NCBI RefSeq assembly: GCF_026805545.1
Contig: NZ_JAPRFR010000001.1
Coordinates: 310,001 to 374,000, forward strand
Source: Aerococcus kribbianus
GTDB lineage: Bacteria; Bacillota; Bacilli; Lactobacillales; Aerococcaceae
Direction: 5' to 3'
DNA length: 64,000 bases
Shown: one piece after another, positions 1-7,160 of the stretch
Position numbering within the stretch: position 1 is the stretch's first letter
How the letters are laid out: each line of letters starts with the position of its first letter
Program-made: the position numbers and the translations under genes
Notes under the pieces: model-generated
Seen by the model: only the letters and a program-made list of their open reading frames with translations
Database searches by the model: none
What the model was told of the DNA's origin: nothing

Positions 1-23
1 TTATCATAAACTTTATTAGATGC

Positions 24-75
24 CTAATAAAAAAATCGTTTAAAAACTTTTATAACAAGTATCTAAACGATTTTA
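24..75 (-). terminator. Terminator of ssrA
   Basis: An 11-bp perfect inverted repeat (32-42 with 64-74, arm TAAACGATTTT) encloses a 21-nt loop. Read on the minus strand it is followed by a run of T. It lies just downstream of the tmRNA 3' end. Confidence 0.75.
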
Positions 76-107
76 TTAATAATTCGAGCTTCTTCGTAAG
101 CTTATTA

Positions 108-465
108 TGGAGGTGAGGGGATTTGAACCCCTGTCCAGACATTCCGAATGTCCAACTTTTACACTCATAGTTTATTGCTTATTAGCGCACTAGGGGCGAA
201 TAAACAAACCCGTCTAGATTGCTTGCCTGATTAATCTCTTTCTGTTGCTCCAGGCGGAAGCTTCAGACGTATCCCACTGCAATAGGACCCGGAACTAACA
301 CATGGGCGATGCTAGGCGGATCTTAGCTCACTGTTTTTAGGCAGCGAAAGCTAAAGTTTGGTTATCTTGTTTGTCAGTTAGATTTACTGTGACATTTTTA
401 CGAAGCTGTCTCTTCGAAATGTAGTTGAACTTCGGGGCATGCCTGTCGAATCCAATAACACCCCC
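108..465 (-). ncRNA. ssrA: tmRNA (transfer-messenger RNA)
   Basis: This is the tmRNA that rescues stalled ribosomes together with SmpB. On the minus strand the 5' end (GGGGGUG, 465-459) pairs with CACCUCC near the 3' end to close a 7-bp acceptor stem, followed by A. The typical GGAUUCGACAGGCAU block and the T-arm GGGGAUUUGAACCCC-type sequence are present. CCA is not encoded. By alignment with streptococcal tmRNA the resume codon falls on GAC and the open frame ends GCT TTC GCT GCC TAA. The predicted tag is therefore ADKQDNQTLAFAA, where the first Ala comes from the charged tmRNA. The length of 358 nt is normal. The resume codon is inferred by alignment only. smpB lies about 6.2 kb away on the same strand. 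Confidence 0.95.
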
Positions 466-483
466 GATTTATCAGTAACACCC

Positions 484-512
484 ATTATACCCCCTTTTCC
501 GCTTTAAGTCAA
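484..512 (-). promoter_or_regulatory. Promoter of ssrA
   Basis: On the minus strand TTGACT (512-507) is followed by a 17-nt spacer and a perfect TATAAT (489-484). The predicted transcript start lies about 12 nt before the mature tmRNA 5' end, as expected for a precursor trimmed by RNase P. Confidence 0.85.
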
Positions 513-545
513 TAAAAGACCACCAAGATGAACTTGGTGGTCTCT
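513..545 (-). terminator. Terminator of the GPH transporter gene
   Basis: An 11-bp stem AGACCACCAAG/CTTGGTGGTCT (517-527 with 533-543) has a 5-nt loop. On the minus strand it is followed by TTTTATT. It ends the transporter transcript right in front of the ssrA promoter. Confidence 0.8.
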
Positions 546-561
546 TATATTTCTATATCAA

Positions 562-2025
562 TTAATCATCCAAACGTGCTTTTCGCGCTAAAGCCATATC
601 GGTACGGGTTTTATCATCAATATTCCATAAGAATTTGAAAGATAAGAATGAGAAGAAAGCACACACTGCTGGTCCCAACAAGTTTAAGATAATTAACCCA
701 GATTGAGCCATTTCACTTTGAGGTTGACCTGCATTTGCTGCAGATTGACTATAGCCAATCCAACCAATCATTAAAACGACTAATGATTGAGCTAACATTT
801 GACCAATACGACGAGTCAAGGAGAAGTTACCGTAAATGGAGCCCTCACTCCGTTTGCCAGTGATGTATTCATTATAGTCAATAGCTTCAGAAACCAAGCC
901 CCATTGTAACTGAACTGACATCATCATAATTGCGAAGGCGATACTTACTAGAACAGCATAAACAATTGGCACGATGGTTGCACTCAATTGCCAAATATAT
1001 AAACCAATAAAAATGGCAGTAGCGATTAATAAGTATGATTGGATCAATTTAACAGTTGTCCCAATTAAGCGTACCAAATAAGGCGAAATTAGTAAAAGCA
1101 CAACTGGAATTCCTAATCCAATAGCAGATGCAGTGGACATTAATCCGATATCATTAAATACATCCCCATAAATATAAGGCATCGTGGTATTATACATCGT
1201 TTGACCAAAAACAATCACGATAGAGTGTAAACATAAGGACATAAATGCCCGGTTTTTCTTAACGGTATCAAAGATATCCGTAATTTTTGCTGGCTCACTT
1301 TGCTCTTCTGCAGCAAGTTTAGCTTTGACATTCCGTTCTTCTGTTCCCCAGTAATGAATGTAAACCAAAATACCACCAAGAATAGCGGCAAAGGTACCAG
1401 CTACAGCATATCCCATTGCATTTTCCCCTAAATTACTAAGAATTATTGGAATAATCATTGCTGCAACTAAGTTACCTAGTGTTGATCCCATTCCCCGAGC
1501 AGATGAAAGTGTCGTCCGTTCGGTATCATTTAAGGCCATAACCCCTAGAATAGATCCCATGGCAATATTCATCATGGTATAACCCAACTCATATACTATT
1601 TTAACGAGGAATAAAGCAACAATCTGAATCATCCCATCAAATAAAGAAGGAACAGAAAATAGTGCGATTAAGCCCAAGACAATTAAGGGAATAGAACGTA
1701 AAATCCAAGGTCTAAATTTATCCTTATGATTAGAGGACTTAGCAAATGATTTATCCATAAAGATTCCCATCATCGGGTCATTAATCATATCCCAAGCGTT
1801 CCAAATTAATAATAAAATTGATAAGGTACTAAATGAAATACCTAAGATATTAGTAATGTAACGATTCATATAGGTCGTTACCATTACTAAGGTCGCCACT
1901 CCACCTGCATCCCCGGATAAATACCCTATTTTGTGTTTAGCTGTTAAATAAGACTTGTTATCGTCTTCTAGTGGTGGGTTGGGTACCTTATTAGTATTAC
2001 CCATCCGTAAGTCTTTTTCTGCCAT
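562..2025 (-). CDS. GPH-family (MelB/XylP-like) sugar:cation symporter
   Basis: This is a 487-residue membrane protein of the glycoside-pentoside-hexuronide family, which imports glycosides, pentosides or hexuronides with a cation. About 12 hydrophobic segments can be counted. The family signature around WNAWDMINDPMMG (residues 75-87) and the R-rich loop RMGSTLGN-like region are present. The length matches the family. The start follows a GGAAAGAGGG ribosome site. The gene is divergent from a TetR-type regulator, which is its likely controller, and a cre-like site lies upstream. No sugar-cleaving enzyme is adjacent, so the substrate cannot be told. Confidence 0.85.
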   Translation of the reverse strand: MAEKDLRMGNTNKVPNPPLEDDNKSYLTAKHKIGYLSGDAGGVATLVMVTTYMNRYITNILGISFSTLSILLLIWNAWDMINDPMMGIFMDKSFAKSSNHKDKFRPWILRSIPLIVLGLIALFSVPSLFDGMIQIVALFLVKIVYELGYTMMNIAMGSILGVMALNDTERTTLSSARGMGSTLGNLVAAMIIPIILSNLGENAMGYAVAGTFAAILGGILVYIHYWGTEERNVKAKLAAEEQSEPAKITDIFDTVKKNRAFMSLCLHSIVIVFGQTMYNTTMPYIYGDVFNDIGLMSTASAIGLGIPVVLLLISPYLVRLIGTTVKLIQSYLLIATAIFIGLYIWQLSATIVPIVYAVLVSIAFAIMMMSVQLQWGLVSEAIDYNEYITGKRSEGSIYGNFSLTRRIGQMLAQSLVVLMIGWIGYSQSAANAGQPQSEMAQSGLIILNLLGPAVCAFFSFLSFKFLWNIDDKTRTDMALARKARLDD

Positions 2026-2041
2026 ATTAAACCCTCTTTCC

Positions 2042-2054
2042 TATTACAGTAATA
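2042..2054. promoter_or_regulatory. Small palindrome upstream of the transporter
   Basis: TATTACAGTAATA is a perfect 6+1+6 palindrome 17 bp upstream of the transporter start. It could be an operator, but its half-site differs from the palindrome in front of the TetR gene, so the assignment is weak. Confidence 0.3.
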
Positions 2055-2107
2055 TAAAACAATAATTGCAAAAAATCGTGAAATCCCTTACAAACATAAT
2101 TTACCAA

Positions 2108-2121
2108 AGTAAGCGTTTTCT
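2108..2121. promoter_or_regulatory. Candidate cre (CcpA) site
   Basis: AGTAAGCGTTTTCT matches the 14-bp catabolite-responsive element (TGNAANCGNTNNCA type) except at the first and last base. It lies in the divergent region between the sugar symporter and its neighbouring regulator, which fits catabolite repression of the symporter. Confidence 0.5.
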
Positions 2122-2168
2122 ATCAATGAGCAAATTATTTTTTATGTTTATTAATCGACACTTTCTGT

Positions 2169-2187
2169 TATAATGTAGTTAAACTAC
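2169..2187 (+). promoter_or_regulatory. -10 box and adjoining palindromic operator of the TetR-type gene
   Basis: A perfect TATAAT (2169-2174) is followed directly by the perfect palindrome GTAGTTAAACTAC (2175-2187). A weak -35 (TGTTTA, 2145-2150) sits 18 nt upstream. The palindrome covers the expected transcript start, a typical place for TetR autorepression. The ribosome site GGGAGGGG follows. Confidence 0.6.
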
Positions 2188-2201
2188 TAGGGAGGGGTAT
2201 A

Positions 2202-2768
2202 ATGACAAATTTAGATCGGCGTAGTCGAAAGACACGAAATGCAATAAACTCTGCATTTTGGGAATTATTGCAAAGTCAACATTTTGATAAGATTGCCATT
2301 CGTGATATCACTGAGGCAGCTGATATTAATCGATCCACCTTCTATCTTCATTATTATGATAAATATGACCTACTCCAGCAGGCCATAAATGACTTACTTA
2401 ATCAGTTCTCGCAACCAAATCCAGTGGGGACCACTTCTTTTCATGATATGACATTAGCTCATTATATGAATTCCATGGATAATATCAATCGCAATTTCAC
2501 AGAATTTCGCACCCTATTTTCTCAGGCAGATCTTTTTGATTTTCAAGAATGGTTAGCCGATATTTATTATCAACGAGAAGGTCTTAGTCATGATTTTTCT
2601 AGTGAAGAAGCGGCTGATTTAGAGTTTACAATTGCTTATTTTACTGCTGCTATGGCTGGAACGATAAAATGGTGGCTTAAACATGACCGTCCCCTGCCTT
2701 ATGAGCAAACAGCAAAAAAATTATATGCCATTCACAAACAAATATTCCCCGCCAAAAAAGGAGACTAG
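2202..2768 (+). CDS. TetR/AcrR family transcriptional regulator
   Basis: This is a 188-residue DNA-binding protein. The N-terminal TetR helix-turn-helix is clear at about residues 15-57 (KIAIRDITEAADINRSTFYLHY). The C-terminal ligand/dimer domain (residues 80-180) is of the TetR_C type seen in small Firmicute regulators. The length is normal for the family. It is divergent from the GPH symporter and is likely to repress it and itself through the palindrome at 2175-2187. The inducer is unknown. Confidence 0.88.
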   Translation: MTNLDRRSRKTRNAINSAFWELLQSQHFDKIAIRDITEAADINRSTFYLHYYDKYDLLQQAINDLLNQFSQPNPVGTTSFHDMTLAHYMNSMDNINRNFTEFRTLFSQADLFDFQEWLADIYYQREGLSHDFSSEEAADLEFTIAYFTAAMAGTIKWWLKHDRPLPYEQTAKKLYAIHKQIFPAKKGD

Positions 2769-2790
2769 TCCATTCGACTAATCTCCTTTT
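2756..2790. terminator. Bidirectional terminator
   Basis: AAAAGGAGA-TAGTC pairs with GACTA-TCTCCTTTT with one internal mismatch and a 5-nt loop. A and T runs on both sides let it serve both the TetR-type gene (plus) and the histidine phosphatase (minus). Confidence 0.8.
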
Positions 2791-2799
2791 CTCATCCTA

Positions 2800-3483
2800 T
2801 TATTCACTAATAAAATGATCCGTTTGATTATAAGCCTCAAGGTGATATAAACCATTTTGATAGCGAACAATAGACACTGAAGCATTGTCCAAAAGGCCAT
2901 CGATTTGGAAGCCAGGTATCAATTCATGAATCATATTCCGAATAGTCATCCCGTGGCTAACGATTAAGATGGTTTTATCACTTTCTCGGTGTTTGGTGAT
3001 CACATCAATTAATCCCAGTTCTACCCGCATCCAAAAGGTCATAAAATCTTCCGCATCGTGATAAGGGTCAATTTCTTTCATCAGGTTTAATTCTTGTTTT
3101 ACCGCATCATCCGCTAAAAAGCTTGAATAAGTGCCTTGGTCTTGGCTAACTTCTTGACCAATCCTATCCCAAATTTCTTGAGCCGGTAAACCTTCTAATG
3201 ACCCAAAAAAGACTTCACGGAATTCAGGTCGCTTTTCAATGGTCAACTCATCGTTGGCGTAATTGTTGTTAGCTAAAACAATTTCAGCTGTTTTCACTGT
3301 CCGTTGCAAATCGGAAGTATACACGGCTTGGAAATCAACATCAGCCAAACCACGAGCAGAGCGTAAAACATCAGCCTCACCTTCTGGGGTCAACGGTGCA
3401 TCCGCCCAACCTTGCATCCGATTATATTTATTTAGATATGTCTGCGCATGGCGCATAAAGTAGATGGTTACTCCTTTAGACAT
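2800..3483 (-). CDS. Histidine phosphatase family protein (phosphoglycerate-mutase-like)
   Basis: This is a 227-residue member of the 2H-phosphatase (PhoE/GpmB-like) branch. The catalytic RH motif is at residues 11-12 (FMRHAQT, with RHA in place of the usual RHG), and the second catalytic His is in IVSHGMTIRN. The start at ATG 3483 has a GAAAGG site 9 nt upstream. An in-frame ATG at 3492 directly abuts that site and is unlikely. True glycolytic mutase activity is covered here by gpmI, so this is more likely a broad phosphatase. It is followed upstream by fbp on the same strand, 15-25 nt apart, and is probably co-transcribed with it. Confidence 0.85.
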   Translation of the reverse strand: MSKGVTIYFMRHAQTYLNKYNRMQGWADAPLTPEGEADVLRSARGLADVDFQAVYTSDLQRTVKTAEIVLANNNYANDELTIEKRPEFREVFFGSLEGLPAQEIWDRIGQEVSQDQGTYSSFLADDAVKQELNLMKEIDPYHDAEDFMTFWMRVELGLIDVITKHRESDKTILIVSHGMTIRNMIHELIPGFQIDGLLDNASVSIVRYQNGLYHLEAYNQTDHFISE

Positions 3484-3507
3484 AGCAATCATCCTTTCAT
3501 GGTTGCG

Positions 3508-5469
3508 TTATTTTATATATGGTTTAATTGTACCATTTCTATATGCATTTAATAAATCTTTTAAGTCAATAACTTGTTCTTCCAGAGCTATCCCTACGTC
3601 CGTTTGTCTTACGGTCATACGATCGAGTTCTTTATCAACAACTCGGCGTGTCGAAACAATATCTTTTTCATTGACGACAGCATCTTCAATCGAAGAAAAA
3701 GGCTGATGAGTCACCAATTGCATTCCAAACGAATTATAAAGCAAGGTATAACCAGCTAGACCAGTTGTTTTTTGATAGGCTTTGGAAAAACCGCCATCTA
3801 TTACTAAGAGCTTACCATCTGCCTTAATTGGATTTTCACCTTTACGTTCCTTGACCGGCGTATGGCCATTGACGATATGGCCTTTTTGTGGGTCGACTCC
3901 AAATTCACATAAGATAGATTCAACGTGTTGACTGTGATTTCGAAATTCGTAATAAATATTTTTGTATTCTTCATGGGTTTCTTTATCAACCACAAAATAA
4001 CGTTCGAAAGTCGTCATTTTTTCTTTGCCGAATAAGGTTGACCCTTCACCTTGCCAGAGATACCACACATAATCTAAGCAGGGATTTTCTTTGCTCCCTT
4101 CTTCTTTATAGGCTTGGCGCAAAATTTGTTCAAACTTTTCAAACAAGGCTTGACCCGATAAATTTTCACCTGCAATAGGAATAGTCATAAAACTGCCATC
4201 TGGGTTCATAGGAATGCAGCCATGATAGAGCAAGTTATCATTATAAACCTTATAGAGACTGCCTTTACTGTAAAGGAAGGCGATATGTTTTTGCAGTTTC
4301 TCACTGTTCAAAAAACCAGCCTGCAATTTTTCCATAACCCATTCCTCTTCTTCAGTTAATTGGTAGGGATTATTAGGATCAACGGTAGGAAAAGAATGAT
4401 TCTCTAAGGGATAAACCTTGCCATCGATAGTAATAGTAAACTTATCATAATCGATCTTATCTAATAAGAGTCGGTCATCCGTTTGAAATTCAGGATGTCG
4501 GTCAATAACAGCTTTCTCCATCTTAAACTGAATCATTGCAATGGCCATATGCATACGGGCAATTTGCTTGCTTTCTTCAGGGAGGTGAATCAGATCAGGA
4601 TCAATTTTAGGCATAAAACCGTTAAGATCAGCATCTCGATACACTTTTTCCGCAAAACTCAGCAAGGGCCGCAAAGAAATCCCATAAGCATCTTCAATAA
4701 TATTCAGATTATCATAACGAGCACAAATTCTTACTACATTGGCCAATAAGAGTCGTGACCCAGAGGCAGCACCCATCCAAATAATATCATGGTTACCCCA
4801 TTGGATATCTAAGGATTTTTTCTTCATCAATAAGTCAATAATTTTATCCGGAGCTGGACCCCGGTCATAAATATCTCCTAAAACATGTAGATGGTCAACC
4901 ACTAATTCTTGAATCAATTGAGAAAAGGCCTGTATCAAACGGTCAGCGGCTCCCAAGGAAATCACATTATTGATAATATCATGGTAATAGTCTTCCTTGT
5001 TACTCAAGATGGAATCCTTAAAAAGAAGTTCCTCCATAATATAGGCCATATCTTTGGGCATAGCCTTACGTACCTTAGACCGGGTATATTTAGAAACCAC
5101 AAATTGGCCTAATTCAACCAGTTCGGAAATAGTTGTGGTAAAGAACTCCTGTTTTTCCCCGTCAGTCATGTCTTGGGTCAATACTTGCAATTTTTCCTGG
5201 GGGTAATAGACGATGGTAGCTAATTGGTTGATTTCTTGCTTAGTTAGCCGTTCTTGAAAGACTTCACGAATTTTTTCTTTAATATTTCCTGATCCATTGC
5301 GCAAGACATGGGACACAGCATCGTATTCCCCATGTAAATCAGACAAATAATGTTCCGTAGCCTTTGGGAGCTCCATAATGGCCTCTAAATTTATAATTTC
5401 CGTAGTCACACTAGGAATATCAGGAAACTTTTGTGATAAGAGTTGTAGGTAGCGTAAATTTTGACTCAT
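3508..5469 (-). CDS. fbp: Fructose-1,6-bisphosphatase, class III
   Basis: The 653-residue enzyme removes the 1-phosphate of fructose 1,6-bisphosphate in gluconeogenesis. Class III is the Firmicute type. It carries the calcineurin-like metallophosphatase motifs SDLHG (about residues 43-47), GDIYDRG (about 197-203) and WGNHD (about 223-227), and a later NGHTPV motif. The length is typical. The start ATG has a GGAAAAG site. It lies upstream of and probably in one transcript with the histidine phosphatase. Confidence 0.96.
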   Translation of the reverse strand: MSQNLRYLQLLSQKFPDIPSVTTEIINLEAIMELPKATEHYLSDLHGEYDAVSHVLRNGSGNIKEKIREVFQERLTKQEINQLATIVYYPQEKLQVLTQDMTDGEKQEFFTTTISELVELGQFVVSKYTRSKVRKAMPKDMAYIMEELLFKDSILSNKEDYYHDIINNVISLGAADRLIQAFSQLIQELVVDHLHVLGDIYDRGPAPDKIIDLLMKKKSLDIQWGNHDIIWMGAASGSRLLLANVVRICARYDNLNIIEDAYGISLRPLLSFAEKVYRDADLNGFMPKIDPDLIHLPEESKQIARMHMAIAMIQFKMEKAVIDRHPEFQTDDRLLLDKIDYDKFTITIDGKVYPLENHSFPTVDPNNPYQLTEEEEWVMEKLQAGFLNSEKLQKHIAFLYSKGSLYKVYNDNLLYHGCIPMNPDGSFMTIPIAGENLSGQALFEKFEQILRQAYKEEGSKENPCLDYVWYLWQGEGSTLFGKEKMTTFERYFVVDKETHEEYKNIYYEFRNHSQHVESILCEFGVDPQKGHIVNGHTPVKERKGENPIKADGKLLVIDGGFSKAYQKTTGLAGYTLLYNSFGMQLVTHQPFSSIEDAVVNEKDIVSTRRVVDKELDRMTVRQTDVGIALEEQVIDLKDLLNAYRNGTIKPYIK

Positions 5470-5568
5470 TGCTCTTTTCCTTTCTAATAATGATATCTTT
5501 AATTACTAATTATAGTAGAATAGTTGGAAATAAAAAAGCAAAAATCAACAATTTAATGTACTTCGTTC

Positions 5569-5596
5569 TTAACCTTATACAATCATATGTTATAAT
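5569..5596 (+). promoter_or_regulatory. Promoter of the AraC-type gene
   Basis: TTAACC (5569-5574), a 16-nt spacer and a perfect TATAAT (5591-5596) precede the regulator. The -35 is weak (4 of 6). Confidence 0.5.
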
Positions 5597-5633
5597 AAAA
5601 AAAGAAAAGAAAAAAATATGAGGTATGCTAGTT

Positions 5634-6449
5634 ATGACATCTACAATCAATTCTAGAAATCAGATTTGCAAGATGAATATCCAATTCCAAAGCATTTCTA
5701 GGAAAAAAGATATTGACCAACTAACAATAAATGCTGTTCCAACCGAGAACAATCAAACAAGCCTTGGCATAGTTTATTTTCAAAGCGGTGAGGGAACCAT
5801 TAGCAATGAAAATCATTTCTTATCTTGCCAAGCTCATCAATGTTGTTTTCTTGATTTAACTGCTGACCATGAAATTAAGACCACAGCAAATGGCAGCCAA
5901 GCTTTAATTCTAGTGTTTTCTCTCAATGCGGCCTTTGCTGATTTTACTTTCAATCAAGTCATGCGCCCCAAATCTACTCATTTAGAAAGTTACCTTAATG
6001 AAATTTACCAAGAATTTCACGCAGGCGATTATGTCTTATGTCAATTACTTACTGAGCTCATTACCACCAAGTATATCAACCAGTTTAATCTCCAAGCATC
6101 CTATGATAGCGAGCAGTCCCTGTCGGCAAGAAAAGTCAGTAAGGCCAAAGACTACATTCACAGCCACTATGATGAAAAAATAAATCTCGCTTTATTGGCA
6201 GAAATCACAGATGTCAATAGGTTTTATTTAGTTCACATGTTCAAGGAACATACTGGCATGTCCCCCATTGAATATCTTATCAGTTTCCGGGTCGACCAAG
6301 CCAAATACCTCTTGCAACATTCCAACTTAACCATTGCTAAAATTGCTGATACGGTTGGTTTTTCTTCACAATCTTACTTCTCTAAAACCTTCAAACGTTA
6401 CACCCAAACGAATCCCTCCAACTTCCGGAAAAACCACAATAAACATTAA
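5634..6449 (+). CDS. AraC family transcriptional regulator
   Basis: This is a 271-residue regulator. The C-terminal half (about residues 165-268) holds the two AraC helix-turn-helix motifs (KINLALLAEITDVNRFYLVHMFKE and LTIAKIADTVGFSSQSYFSKTFKRY). The N-terminal 150 residues resemble the cupin-like sensing domain. ATG 5634 was chosen because GAGG lies 10 nt upstream. The earlier in-frame ATG at 5625 is 1 nt from that site. No target gene is adjacent, so its regulon is unknown. AraC proteins of this size in Lactobacillales usually control sugar or cell-surface genes. Confidence 0.88.
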   Translation: MTSTINSRNQICKMNIQFQSISRKKDIDQLTINAVPTENNQTSLGIVYFQSGEGTISNENHFLSCQAHQCCFLDLTADHEIKTTANGSQALILVFSLNAAFADFTFNQVMRPKSTHLESYLNEIYQEFHAGDYVLCQLLTELITTKYINQFNLQASYDSEQSLSARKVSKAKDYIHSHYDEKINLALLAEITDVNRFYLVHMFKEHTGMSPIEYLISFRVDQAKYLLQHSNLTIAKIADTVGFSSQSYFSKTFKRYTQTNPSNFRKNHNKH

Positions 6450-6524
6450 AATAGCCATGAACCGGTTAACGAATACAATTTACCTTAATGCCACATTCAA
6501 CTATTAATTCGCTTTGAACAAAGA

Positions 6525-6550
6525 GAGGCTGGGACTTTTGTCCCAGCCTC
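6525..6550. terminator. Terminator-like hairpin
   Basis: A perfect 10-bp stem GAGGCTGGGA/TCCCAGCCTC lies downstream of the AraC-type gene. The flanking T-run is poor. The same GGCTGG..CCAGCC stem type recurs at 15,562, 41,820 and 54,144. The remaining intergenic sequence up to 6680 shows no gene. Confidence 0.6.
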
Positions 6551-6680
6551 ATTATAATATACGAACATTTCTCTTTTATCGAATATTTACCCAAAAGTCT
6601 TTGATAACTTACTACTATGGTCAGTCTTTTGATACAAATAATCTTCTGTCTTACCGCTTTTTATCACATTTTTTTATGAC

Positions 6681-7145
6681 TTATATTTTCATAGCGCGTT
6701 GTGCTTCTCGCTTCATGGTTTTTTCTTTGATGGCTTGCCGCTTGTCATGTTGTTTCTTCCCACGAGCAATACCAATTAAGACCTTAGCGACGCCATGCTT
6801 AATATATACCTTAAGAGGAACTAGCGTATGACCAGCTTGTTGGACATTTTTCTCCAATTTATTAATTTCGCGGCGTTTTAGAAGTAATTTGCGTGGTCGA
6901 AGCGGATCATGATTGAAGATATTTCCCTCTTTAAATGGTGAAATATGTACGTTATATAACCATACCTCACCTCGTTCTATACGCGCGAAACCATCTTTCA
7001 AATTGATATGACCTGCTCGTACCGACTTAATTTCAGTCCCCTTTAAAACGAGACCACATTCTATAGTATCTTCAATGAAAAAGTCATGATTGGCCTTACG
7101 ATTTCGAGCGACAACATTATCGTCTTTTTTATTCGCCTTCGCCAT
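6681..7145 (-). CDS. smpB: SsrA-binding protein SmpB
   Basis: The 154-residue RNA-binding protein forms the trans-translation complex with tmRNA. It has the SmpB features [27 protein letters not shown] and VHISPF near the N-terminus and the basic [24 protein letters not shown] tail that enters the ribosome channel. ATG 7145 gives MAKANKK. A GTG at 7154 and an ATG at 7151 are alternatives. It is the last gene of secG-est-rnr-smpB, 15 nt after rnr. ssrA usually follows smpB directly, but here about 6 kb of other genes lies between. Confidence 0.97.
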   Translation of the reverse strand: MAKANKKDDNVVARNRKANHDFFIEDTIECGLVLKGTEIKSVRAGHINLKDGFARIERGEVWLYNVHISPFKEGNIFNHDPLRPRKLLLKRREINKLEKNVQQAGHTLVPLKVYIKHGVAKVLIGIARGKKQHDKRQAIKEKTMKREAQRAMKI

Positions 7146-7160
7146 TATCATCACGCCTTT

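Noticed and set aside
3804-5112. Several open frames on either strand inside fbp
   Set aside because: They lie within the well-supported fbp frame, lack ribosome sites and resemble no family. Similar shadow frames across the window were left out.
6557-6569. PurR box (ATATACGAACATT)
   Set aside because: It matches the box in all but one position, but no purine gene or plus-strand gene starts nearby and the second half-box is poor.
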